Shown here in pieces: positions 10,071 through 19,036 of a stretch of DNA of 64,000 bases. The stretch's first letter is position 1. Every line of letters begins with the position of its first letter. A program made the translations under genes and the position numbers. A model generated the notes under the pieces. It saw only the letters and a list, made by a program, of their open reading frames with translations, did no database searches and was not told where the DNA came from. The stretch comes from Rebecca billardiae RCC1528 (Eukaryota; Haptophyta), in contig OZ251238.1 of the NCBI GenBank assembly GCA_965240325.2, positions 868,001 to 932,000 of the forward strand. The letters are read 5' to 3'.

Positions 10071-11102
10071 ATGGTCCTGACGGCGCCCTACCAGCAGTAC
10101 ACGGCTCTCGTGTACGGTGCCGGCGTGCTCCTCCCCATCACGTCGCTCTTGCGCGCCGCTCTTGGGCTGCCACTCGGCCTCGCGCTGCTGCCGCTCATGT
10201 GTGCTGGCTGGGTTCGGCTCTACTACGCGACGACGCGCGCATTCCCGGGCCTCAAGATGACCGCGCTCAAGATCGTGACGGTGCGCGCCGAGCTGCACGC
10301 GATGGGTCTGCGCGAGGACCCCGCCTCCGCCGCCCTCCTCCGCTCTCTGCCGTGGGTGCCGGCGTGGGCGCGCCAGGCGATTGTCTCACACCTGCCACTC
10401 GCAAGCCTCACACCCTGGTTCGCGTTCCCGCTCGAGGGGCGGCGGCTCGAGCGCGCGATGACCGCGGACAAGGGCGTCGGCATGGTCGTCGCGCTGCGCT
10501 CGCAGCTCATCGACCGCACCCTGCGCGCGAGCGCGTCCAAGCAACTCGTCATCCTCGGCGCCGGCCTCGACACGCGCGCGCACGGCGCCCTCGGCGCCGG
10601 CCGGCGTGTGTTTGAAGTGGACCTACCCGCGACACAGGCGGCGAAGCGTGAGGCAGTGCGCGCCGCGGGCCTGGACGACTCGCACGTGACCTACGTAGGC
10701 GTCGACTTCGACTCGGACGGCGGCGCGTCGTGGCTCGACCAGCTCGTCGCCGCAGGCTTTGATCGTGCCGCTCCGGCCGTCTATATCTGGGAGGGAGTCA
10801 CCTACTATCTCCCAGAGGCGGCGGTGGATCAGACTGTGGAGCTGGTGAAGCAGTGCGCGCCCGGCACGGTGCTTGCGCTGGACTACTTCACGGCCGAGCT
10901 GGTGAGCGGCGAGCTCTTCCCGTTCGGCTCGCGCGAGCTCAAGGGCTGGGCAGAGCCCCTTCGCTCGTGGATCGGCGCCGCTGCGGACGAGGAGCCCGCA
11001 CGCGCGTGGGCGGAGGCGCACGGCCTTATCCTGCGCGACTGGATGTGCGGTGGGCCGAAGGGCGCCCGGTGGGGTGGGGCGTGTGCCGTTGAGGTGCGCT
11101 AG
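10071..11102 (+). CDS. Leucine carboxyl methyltransferase-family SAM methyltransferase
   Basis: 343 residues, single exon. The SAM-binding core reads QLVILGAGLDTRA, then VFEVDLPATQAAKRE and, later, VYIWEGVTYYLPEAAVD. This is the arrangement of the LCM/PPM1 superfamily, especially the bacterial 'putative SAM methyltransferase' branch (TIGR00027-like). In that branch the acidic FEVDLP binds the ribose and WEGVTxYL follows the catalytic region. The N-terminus is unusual: two hydrophobic stretches (about residues 12-48) suggest membrane attachment. Absence of introns and the bacterial-type motifs make lateral acquisition possible. The substrate is unknown; nothing specifically indicates PP2A leucine as target. 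Confidence 0.82.
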   Translation: MVLTAPYQQYTALVYGAGVLLPITSLLRAALGLPLGLALLPLMCAGWVRLYYATTRAFPGLKMTALKIVTVRAELHAMGLREDPASAALLRSLPWVPAWARQAIVSHLPLASLTPWFAFPLEGRRLERAMTADKGVGMVVALRSQLIDRTLRASASKQLVILGAGLDTRAHGALGAGRRVFEVDLPATQAAKREAVRAAGLDDSHVTYVGVDFDSDGGASWLDQLVAAGFDRAAPAVYIWEGVTYYLPEAAVDQTVELVKQCAPGTVLALDYFTAELVSGELFPFGSRELKGWAEPLRSWIGAAADEEPARAWAEAHGLILRDWMCGGPKGARWGGACAVEVR

Positions 11103-11682
11103 CGAGGGAACCGCGGCACTCTCGGACTCTCCACGGCATCGGCACTGGCTTCCACCCCTCCAACTTCAAATCACCATGCTGGTTGTACGAAGTCACCGCT
11201 ACTCTGAGGTGCTACAAGCCTTCCGATATGGCATCCGTGGGCCTTTCGGTGGCAGAAAGCATTAAGGCCAACCGCGCTGTGCCCAACCGTCACGCGCGCG
11301 GGTACCGCGACGGTGCGTGCCGTGCCGCGCCCGTCACCGACTGCCGCTAGAATCCAGCTTTCATCCGCCTGATGGGCCAGTGGCCAGTCTGAGCAGGCCC
11401 CCAAGCGCCCCCTGATCGCGACGGTAGCTGGTGAGCATCCCTGTAAGCGGGGCGTCTGCCCAGTCCGCGGCCGACGGCGAGCCTTCATCATTTGTCGAGC
11501 CGTCATCGTGCGAATTGCGAACGATTTACAGATTTCGTCACTCTCGACGGTACCTCTTGACCCGCGCGCGTGCGCAAACACGTCGTTGCAGTCAGTGGCC
11601 GCGAGTGACGAGGCCAGCTTCCGGAGACCTCGCTCGCCGCTGCAAGCTCGCCGGCCGCGGGAAGTGCGCCGGGGCGCACGCC
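11103..11682. other. Intergenic spacer / 5' region of ribonucleotide reductase
   Basis: 580 bp. The reductase reading frame is open from about 11431, but the sequence before the ATG at 11683 has no family similarity that I can see. An upstream exon cannot be excluded. Confidence 0.4.
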
Positions 11683-14482
11683 ATGTCTTGGGCGATGGCC
11701 ATCGGCTTTGGTCGCGCGCTGCGGCAGGTGGGCCGCGCGCACGCACCGCATACGCGCGTGCGACCTCGCGCGCCGCGGTGCCTCGCGTGTCGCCGACCCT
11801 TTTCCCCGCTGCGCGCCGTTCGCGCGCGTGTGCCCGGCGCATGGGACCAGGTGTGCCGGCCGACGCGCAGGCCGGCACAGCGCGCCTTGTCGGTTCTCTC
11901 GTCGCCGCCTCCGCCCGGGTACACGCCTTTCCGCCTGCACGACTCCTTCGTCGCCGAGTACGCGCGCGTCGAGCCCGAGTTCGGCTTCAACGGCCTTGGC
12001 AAGCTTGTGTTCGAGCGCACCTACTCGCGGCCACTCGGCGGCGGCAGGCGCGAGCGCTGGTTCGAGACCGTGGAGCGCGTGGTGAACGGGACGTTCAACA
12101 TGCAGAAGCAGTGGCTCGAGCACCACGAGCTGCGCTGGGACGCGGGCGAGATGCAGGACACCGCGCAGGACATGTACGAGCGCATCTTCACGATGAAGTT
12201 CTTGCCGCCCGGCCGCGGGCTGTGGGCGATGGGCACGCCGATCACGGAGGAGCGGCGGCTGTTTGCCGCGCTGAACAACTGCGCGTTCGTGAGCACGGAC
12301 GCGATCGAGGACGACTTCGCCGCGCCGTTCGCCTTCCTCATGGAGGCCGCCATGCTCGGCGTCGGCGTCGGCTTTGACACGCGCGGCGCGCACACGATCC
12401 TCGTCCGGCGGCCGACAGGCGCGCAGCCGCTGACGTACGTGATCGCGGACTCCCGCGAGGGCTGGGTGGGCTCGCTGCGCGCGCTGCTCGAGAGCTACGC
12501 GCACGGCTCCGCGCCCGTGGTACGCGCGCGTCGTCCCGACCTCCGGCCGGCGCGGCGCGCTCGCGAATCGGCAGCGGCAGCGGTCGGGGGCATGGCCCGC
12601 TCGCGCGCCGGTTGACCGCCGCGCCTATGCACCACCGACCGGCACGCGTGCTCGCGCGCGTATTTCACGCGCGCAGGAGTTCGACTACAGCCTCGTGCGT
12701 CCGGCGGGCTCGCCGATCCGCGGCTTCGGCGGCATCGCCTCGGGCCCCGGCCCGCTGCGCGAGCTGCACGAGACGGCGCGCGCCGCGCTGGAGCGAAACG
12801 TCGGCCAGCCTGTGAGCGTCACGACCATCGTCGACATCATGAACCTGGTCGGCAAGTGCGTCGTGGCGGGGAACGTGCGGCGCACGGCGGAGATCGCGTT
12901 CGGCGACCCGCGCTCCGACGAGTACATCGACCTGAAGAACTACGAGGTCAACCCGCAGCGCATGTCGTACGGCTGGACGTCGAACAACTCCGTGTTTGCC
13001 GAGCTCGGCATGGACTACTCTCCTCTCGTGCGCAGGATCGTGGCCAACGGCGAGCCTGGGTTCGCGTGGCTGGACAACATGCGCTCGTACGGCCGGATGA
13101 ACGGCGTGCCCGACCGCTCGGACTGGCGCGCGTCGGGCGGGAACCCGTGCCTCGAGCAGACGCTCGAGTCCTTCGAGCTCTGCTGCCTCGTCGAGACGTT
13201 CCCGGCCAAGCACACGGACCTCGAAGACTTCAAGCGCACGCTCGACGCCGCCTTCCACTACGCCAAGACGGTCACACTGGGCGAGACGCAGTGGCCGGCG
13301 ACGAACGCGGTGATGCGGCGCAACCGGCGGATCGGCTGCTCGATCTCGGGGGTCGCGCAGTTCATCTCGAGGTGCGCCGCGCCCACGGCGCGCTTGCGGC
13401 GCGCGCGCCCGTCGGCGCGCGCGCGACTCAACCGTGCCGCGCGCCACCGCCGCCGCGCCCGCGTCTCGGCCCGCCGCGCGCGCAGCCGCGGGCTGGGCGA
13501 GCTGCGCGAGTGGTGCGAGGCCGGGTACGGCGAGCTGCGCGACATCGACGCCAAGTACTCCCACCGCTTCGGCATCCCGCGCTCAGTCAAGCTCACCTCC
13601 GTCAAGCCGAGCGGCTCAGTCTCGCTGCTCGCGGGCGCGACGCCCGGCCTCCATTTCCCAGAGTCGAGGTTCTATGTGCGGCGCATGCGGCTGCCGCGGC
13701 TCTCGCCTCTGGTCGAGCGGCTGGTGGCGGCGGGTCTGACGGTGGAGCCCGCGGTGGGCGACGAGGAGCAGACGCTCGTCGTCGAGTTCCCCGTGGACGC
13801 GGGCGAGGGCGTGCGCTCCGTCCACGAGCTCTCGATGTGGGAGCAGCTCTCGCTCGCCGCCTTCTTGCAGCGCCACTGGGCTGACAACCAGGTGTCCTGC
13901 ACGGTCACGTTCGACCCGGAGACGGAGGCCTCGAGCCTCGCGTCGGCGCTTGACTACTTCCAGTACCAGCTGAAGGGCGTGTCGTTCCTGCCGCGCCTCG
14001 CCGACGCGACCGCGTACCCGCAGATGCCGTACGAGAAGATCTCCGAGGAGGAGTACGAGGCGATGATGGCGCGCGTGCGCATGGACGTGCTCTATGCCGA
14101 GGAGCGCGAGCAGCGCGGCGCGGGCGGCGCACGCGCGGACGCCTGCGCGGGGGCGGACGCGGGGGCGGCGCTGGGCGCGCCCGGCGGGCGCGGAGCGTCG
14201 GGCGACGCAGCGGGCGCCGGCGGCGCGGAGTGGGCAGCGCGGGGGCGCAAGCCGGCCGCGCCGCCGAGCGCGGACCCAACGGCGGACGAGCAGCACGCGA
14301 TGCACGCGGCCGACCACACGCCCGACATCTTCTGCGACTCCGACCGGTGCGTGCAGGAGGAGGTGCGGTCGATCGCGCGCAGCATGTCCGCCAGCGGGCT
14401 CAACGGCGCGGGCAAGCAGTCGCAAAGACGCGCGGCGGCAGCTGGCGGCGGCGGCGGCGGCAGTCTAGGCAGCGACTCGTAA
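11683..14482 (+). CDS. Class II (adenosylcobalamin-dependent) ribonucleoside-triphosphate reductase
   Basis: Exons 11683-12519, 12677-13371 and 13486-14482 give 842 residues. This is the monomeric RTPR type known from Lactobacillus leichmannii and Euglena, which reduces NTPs to dNTPs with B12. The sequence shows FGFNGLGKLVFERTYSR near the start, then KFLPPGRGLWAMG and NNCAFVST (first redox Cys). It continues with FDYSLVRPAGSPI across intron 1, and NPCLEQ with the radical-site Cys and neighbouring Asn/Glu. ELCCLVET carries the second redox Cys. KPSGSVSLLAGATPG and the C-terminal shuttle pair C-x4-C (FCDSDRCV) follow. Intron 1 starts GTACGC; intron 2 starts GTGCGC, is 114 bp and has no in-frame stop. 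An Arg-rich N-terminal extension of about 75 residues may be an organelle presequence or hide another intron. The ~45 residues after the Cys pair are Gly/Ala-rich and unusual. Confidence 0.92.
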
Positions 14483-14679
14483 GTCAGACGTGAGTCTACC
14501 TGCGGTATTCGGTAATCTGACTACTGACTGATCATCTGAGTGATCAATAAGTATAAGCTATTCAATGTGCGAGCCGTTCCGATGCACTCCGTCTCCGTGA
14601 ATCCGGGGAGGCCCCGGTCGATCTCGACCGCCGCCCGCCGTGACTCACCCGTCTCGTCAAAGTCTGGTGGGTGTCCGGG
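14483..14679. other. Spacer after ribonucleotide reductase
   Basis: AT-richer sequence directly downstream of the stop codon, up to the boundary of the foldback element. No gene seen. Confidence 0.4.
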
Positions 14680-15681
14680 TGAGTAATGCAAGTACTCTCC
14701 GGGAGAACCAGGGTATTTAAGATAGTTCAGGAGATCTCCCGGACTCTCTCAACTGCCGTGACGAAACACAAGAAGTTGGTCCGCTGGGGCCGCGGGGCGC
14801 GATGGCAGCCGTGCCCCCGTGCGCTCGGGCGGCCACTCGCCCGCCGTGTGCGTGGCAATGTGCGCGTCAGCACCGGCTGGGACGTGCCTACGGGATGATA
14901 TTGGCTATGAACGTCCCATCAGTGCGCTTGAATGACCGTGTTGCGCGCGTGTGATGCAGTACGCGTGCACCGCTGTGCTTGTTCGCCCGTGCTCGTCTGT
15001 TGCGCCGAACGCGCGGCTGGCACGAGGTTGTGCTCGGTGAGCGAGTACCGACTCGGGCCGTTGACGGCATGTACATGGCATCTGCCCTTGCTCCTGCCGC
15101 GCACCATCCCCTACAGCTGCGTTCTCCGGAGGAGCACGCATGCCAAGCTATCTCAAGCATTACGCCACTAGACAGGCCATTACAGGCATTACTTTTCAAT
15201 TTGAAATGCCTTTGAGCCCGGAATACACCATGCAGCATGCGTGCTTCGAAGTGCACCGAAAGATGCGATGCGACGCGACCGTGGAGATGGTGAAGCGTTG
15301 AGAGAGCGGCATAATCTCACACAAACGCTTGGTGGCTTCAGTCAGTACTCGCTCGCCGAGCACGACCTCGTGCCAGCCGCGCGTTCGGCGCAAGCGACGA
15401 GCACGGGCGAACAAGCACAGCGGTGCACGCGTACTGCATCACGCGCGCGCAACACGGTCATTCAAGCGCACTGATGGGACGTCCATAGCCCATATCATCC
15501 CGTAGGCACGTCCCAGCCGGTGCTGACGCGCACATTGCCACGCACATGGCGGGCGAGTGGCCGCCCGAGCGCACGGGGGCACGGCTACCATCGCGCCCCG
15601 CCCGCGCGGCCCCAGCGGACCAACTTCTTGTGTTTCGTCACCTCCCGGACTTTCCGCCCTGAACTATCTTATATTACTCAT
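14680..15681. repeat. Foldback element with ~350-bp inverted arms
   Basis: The sequence from about 14680 to 15055 recurs as its reverse complement from about 15340 to 15681. Matching blocks include GAGTAAT and AAGATAGTTCAG at the outer ends, and ACGAAACACAAGAAGTTGGT (14761-14780 and the reverse complement near 15620-15640). Inside these come GGCACGAGG(T)TGTGCTCGG and GCGAGTAC. Small indels exist near the outer ends. The ~285-bp loop between the arms has no coding character. This is a non-autonomous foldback or MITE-like transposable element; no flanking duplication could be recognised by eye. Confidence 0.82.
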
Positions 15682-16581
15682 CCGAAATGTCCGGTTTAAA
15701 GAGATTCTGACATCTTGCATCGTCTGCATCGGCGCCCTGAGAAATATGTCCGAGGACATACAAACCCTTGCGGTCGGGACGAAAGGACAAGTGTGGGTAG
15801 ATCTTCGGAATGGCTCCAGAGTTGAGTGGCTGGATCACCCGCTCGAAAATCACGTCGCAGGATTGATGCTCTGATTCCCACTGGCCACTGTTCCCCAGCA
15901 GATTACCTAATCAGCCACAACGATGATTAGGGCTTGTTTACATCGGCTCGCATCACGTTTTGGCGCGTGGATCGCAAGCGCAGCTTCGTGAACCATGTGG
16001 ATGCCGGCGAATGTTTGTCCGAACATCACTTTCGCGCTGATTGAATGGTCATTGAACTACGCGCAACCCCATTAGCCTTTAATTAGTCCTCCTTGCGCGC
16101 GCACAGGCGGAGGGATCCTGGCGGCGAACTTTGATGGCGAACGAACCAAGGCGACGCCAGACCTTCGGTTCGCGCGACCGCCCACCTATAATCAAGGAGG
16201 CTCCGAAAGTCGCGAACGCTCAAGATCACGAATTCAGTTTCGTCGGGGATCATTTGCAGCTGCTCGATGCCACCGAGGAGATTGCGGTTCGGTCACCTGA
16301 CTGCCTTCCTCCGCTGGCGTACATACGCCCGAGGCTTAAAACGAGGACTCGATGGTGCGCGATCTTGGAACGCATCTGCACTTGGGTAATTCCGAAATCG
16401 CGTGATGAACAAGTACTCATCCGCACCCAACCTCGCCGGGGCGGCATCGGCCGAAGCTTTCACTTGTCACGCCGCATCAGGCTGGGCCCAAACGTAGTCG
16501 CAAGTCGCAAACCCGCCGCGAACCCCCTCACTTGGCCATCTCCGCCACCACCGCGCTCGACGCCTCTGTCGCCTCACACCT
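15682..16581. other. Intergenic spacer
   Basis: 900 bp of mixed composition. There is an open frame from 16131, but its product has no domain character and the codon pattern differs from the real genes. I see no RNA gene. Confidence 0.4.
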
Positions 16582-18444
16582 ATGCCCGCACACGCGCGTC
16601 CAGACGAGGCAAACGCGGCGCAAGCGTCCGAGCACGCGCCCGCCGCGGTCGGCCTTGCGCTTCTTGCCCAGGCCTCCGCTGTCAGCGATGAGGACGCCGG
16701 CCTCGCGCCCGCGTCGTTCGAGGACCAGCAGGTGCGCCGCCACGGCCCGGCCGCGCCGACCGGGGTGGCGTGCGCGCGCGCGCCATCCGCACGGGGTGGA
16801 GGCTGGGGTGGGCGGCAAGGGTACCGTTGCGCATCCTGCCTGGCGCTGGTGGCCTCCCCCCTCGGCGCACGCCGAGCAGCCACGCGCTGGCGTGGCGCCC
16901 AGGCTCCCCGGCGCAGCGTGTCTCACCTTTGCTCTCCCCCCGTGCGCACGCCTCGCCGCGCGCAGGCCTCCGCGCCGACGGACGCCGGGAAGTATGGCGT
17001 AGGGCCCACCCGGCGCGTGACCGCGGGCAAGTCCCGCCGCGGGCCGCAGAAGTGCTCGCGCTGCCACCAGCCTGGACACAAGTCCAGGTCATGCATCTGG
17101 CGCAAGATCGCGCTCGCCAACACAGTCAACCACGCGCCCGGCACTCCGGGCGCGGCGCAGGACGAGGCGGAGGCCGCCGCCGGCGCGTTCCACCAGATCC
17201 CCGCCGCCCCGTTCCAGCCCTCGCCGCACGCGCCGACGGGGCCGCACGCCGCACCGCCCGCGCTGAGCGGTCAGCAGATGCAGCCGGCGGCGGCGCCGCC
17301 GCCGCCGCCGTCGTCGTCGCAGCTCGTGGCCCCGCAGGCGGGCATGCCGCAGCAGCACCAGTCGCCGCACCCGATGTCGACACATTGGGACTACAACGCG
17401 CCGCCGATGCAGATGGGCGCGTCGCCGGTGCATCCCCACCAGATGCAGCCCGGCGCGCCGCAGGTGGCCATGATGTCGCCCGCATATGGCGCGCCGCCGC
17501 CGCCGCCGCAGCAGATGTGGGCGCAGCAGCCGATGCCAGCGGCGGCGGGCTACGCGCACGCGCCGTCGCCTGCGCCGCAGCAGCCAGCTGCGGGCGTGTC
17601 GCAGCCGCAGGGCGCGCAGGCCCAGTACCAGCTGCACGCGCCCACCTCTGCGCCGATGGGCACGTCGGCGGCCGCCGGCGGCGCGGACACGCCGCCCGCT
17701 CCCGGGCAGAGCGGCCCCGTTGACGCGGTGGCCGCTCAGCCGCCGTACGCGCCGATGGGCAGCATGCCGCCGTACGGCATGCAGCTCGCGCAGCCGCCGC
17801 AGCTGCCGCTGCCGCCGCCGCAGCAGCCGAATGACAATGCCCCGCCGTCCGCCGCCCCGGAGCAGCCGCCGCAGCAGCAGCCGCCGCCGCAGGGCGGCGA
17901 GCAGCAGCCAATAGGAGCGCCGCCGCAGCAGCAGCCTCTTGGCCAGGCCCCGCCGCAGCCGTACGGGTGCTACTACCAGCCGGCCTCCGCGCCGATGCAG
18001 CAGCCTGGGTGCTACGCGGGCATGCCCTCCGGTGCGTCCCAGCCGGGGATACCCAGCCCTGCGCAATATCATCCGCAGCAGCCGCAGCAGGTGGGCGAGT
18101 CGCCGCATGCGCAGGGCGGCGCAGCGCAGGGCGTGCCCGCGCACGTGATGTTCGCGTACATGCCGCCGATGCAGGGGCAGGCACAGCCGCAGCAGCCGCA
18201 GCAGCCGGCGCAACAACAGCAGCCGCAGATGCCGCAGATGCAGCCGCAGCCGCAGCAGCCGCAGCACATGCATGGCGGCGAGCCAACGCGACAGCCTGAG
18301 CAGCCGACGGGCGCAGACACGTCGCAGCCGATGCACTCGATGCAGACCATGTCCACGCAGGCGCAGCAGCAGATGGCGCAGAGCTACTCCGCGCAGCAGC
18401 AGATGGCCTCGCCGCAACTGCAGGCCATGCAGGCGGTCGCCTAA
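16582..18444 (+). CDS. CCHC zinc-knuckle, Gln/Pro-rich protein
   Basis: Proposed exons 16582-16731 and 16966-18444 (phase 0, intron GTGCGCCGCC...CGCGCAG, 234 bp), giving 542 residues. The intron has no in-frame stop, so an unspliced 620-residue form is also possible. The first exon is uncertain. The second begins with basic sequence and a zinc knuckle QKCSRCHQPGHKSRSC (C-x2-C-x4-H-x4-C). About 400 residues follow, made almost wholly of Pro, Gln, Met, Ala and Gly in PQQ/PPPP runs. Single knuckles of this type bind RNA or occur beside plant MYB-related domains; Gln/Pro tails resemble activation domains or condensate-forming regions. A nuclear nucleic-acid-binding role is an inference. Confidence 0.7.
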   Translation: MPAHARPDEANAAQASEHAPAAVGLALLAQASAVSDEDAGLAPASFEDQQVRRHGPAAPTGVACARAPSARGGGWGGRQGYRCASCLALVASPLGARRAATRWRGAQAPRRSVSHLCSPPVRTPRRAQASAPTDAGKYGVGPTRRVTAGKSRRGPQKCSRCHQPGHKSRSCIWRKIALANTVNHAPGTPGAAQDEAEAAAGAFHQIPAAPFQPSPHAPTGPHAAPPALSGQQMQPAAAPPPPPSSSQLVAPQAGMPQQHQSPHPMSTHWDYNAPPMQMGASPVHPHQMQPGAPQVAMMSPAYGAPPPPPQQMWAQQPMPAAAGYAHAPSPAPQQPAAGVSQPQGAQAQYQLHAPTSAPMGTSAAAGGADTPPAPGQSGPVDAVAAQPPYAPMGSMPPYGMQLAQPPQLPLPPPQQPNDNAPPSAAPEQPPQQQPPPQGGEQQPIGAPPQQQPLGQAPPQPYGCYYQPASAPMQQPGCYAGMPSGASQPGIPSPAQYHPQQPQQVGESPHAQGGAAQGVPAHVMFAYMPPMQGQAQPQQPQQPAQQQQPQMPQMQPQPQQPQHMHGGEPTRQPEQPTGADTSQPMHSMQTMSTQAQQQMAQSYSAQQQMASPQLQAMQAVA

Positions 18445-18772
18445 GCACGCGACGACGCCGGCCTCAGCCACTCGATGCGGCGGCGCAGTGCGCGCCGCCC
18501 CATGAATCGCTCGAGGCCAACGCCCTGCACCGATCCGACTCCGAGTTCCATGTTCAGCTACAATCACACCTCGGTGTACATACCCTGAGACCTCCCGCCC
18601 CCCGAGCATCCGACCCCCTGTCCGCCCACTCCGCACGAGTCTGCTTCACCCGCCCGCCCGTCTCGCATCCGCCGCAGCAGCTAGTGCAGCTGCTCGCTGC
18701 GTGTCGCCCACCGAGTCGACTCTTAGACTTAGTGCGCGGCTGACAGCCGCGCCGCCGCTTCAGAGTGCCTTC
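18445..18772. other. Intergenic spacer
   Basis: 328 bp downstream of the Gln/Pro-rich gene, ending where the dispersed repeat begins. No gene seen. Confidence 0.4.
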
Positions 18773-18870
18773 AGGCAATCGCGGGCAATAAGGAGCTGTC
18801 ACGTTAAGAAACTGGGGCTTGCGCTATCGGCATGATGCGGATAGTATACTGCGGCCTATACTGTAAGTAG
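18773..18870 (+). repeat. Dispersed repeat copy 1, left part
   Basis: The first ~52 bp (starting CAGGCAATCGCGGGCAATAA) are virtually identical to 45929-45980. The rest is diverged. In copy 2 the sequence continues directly into the block that here lies at 22397-23160, so a transposon has split this copy. Confidence 0.8.
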
Positions 18871-19036
18871 CACAGCAACGACTTCTTTTTTAAAGCGGCC
18901 GTTAGCGTGTCCAGCGGCCAGATTAATTTTCGAAAAATTACTATGCGCTGCGCGCGCGCCCCTAGGGGGCGGCGCGCGCGCGCGGCTGGTCCCCCCTGCA
19001 TGCCCGCACCGTCAGCTGCCTGATTGCCGCTACCCA

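Noticed and set aside
17089-18636. 515-residue minus-strand ORF rich in Leu/Arg/His
   Set aside because: Reverse reading of CAG/CCG-rich Gln/Pro codons; no domain.
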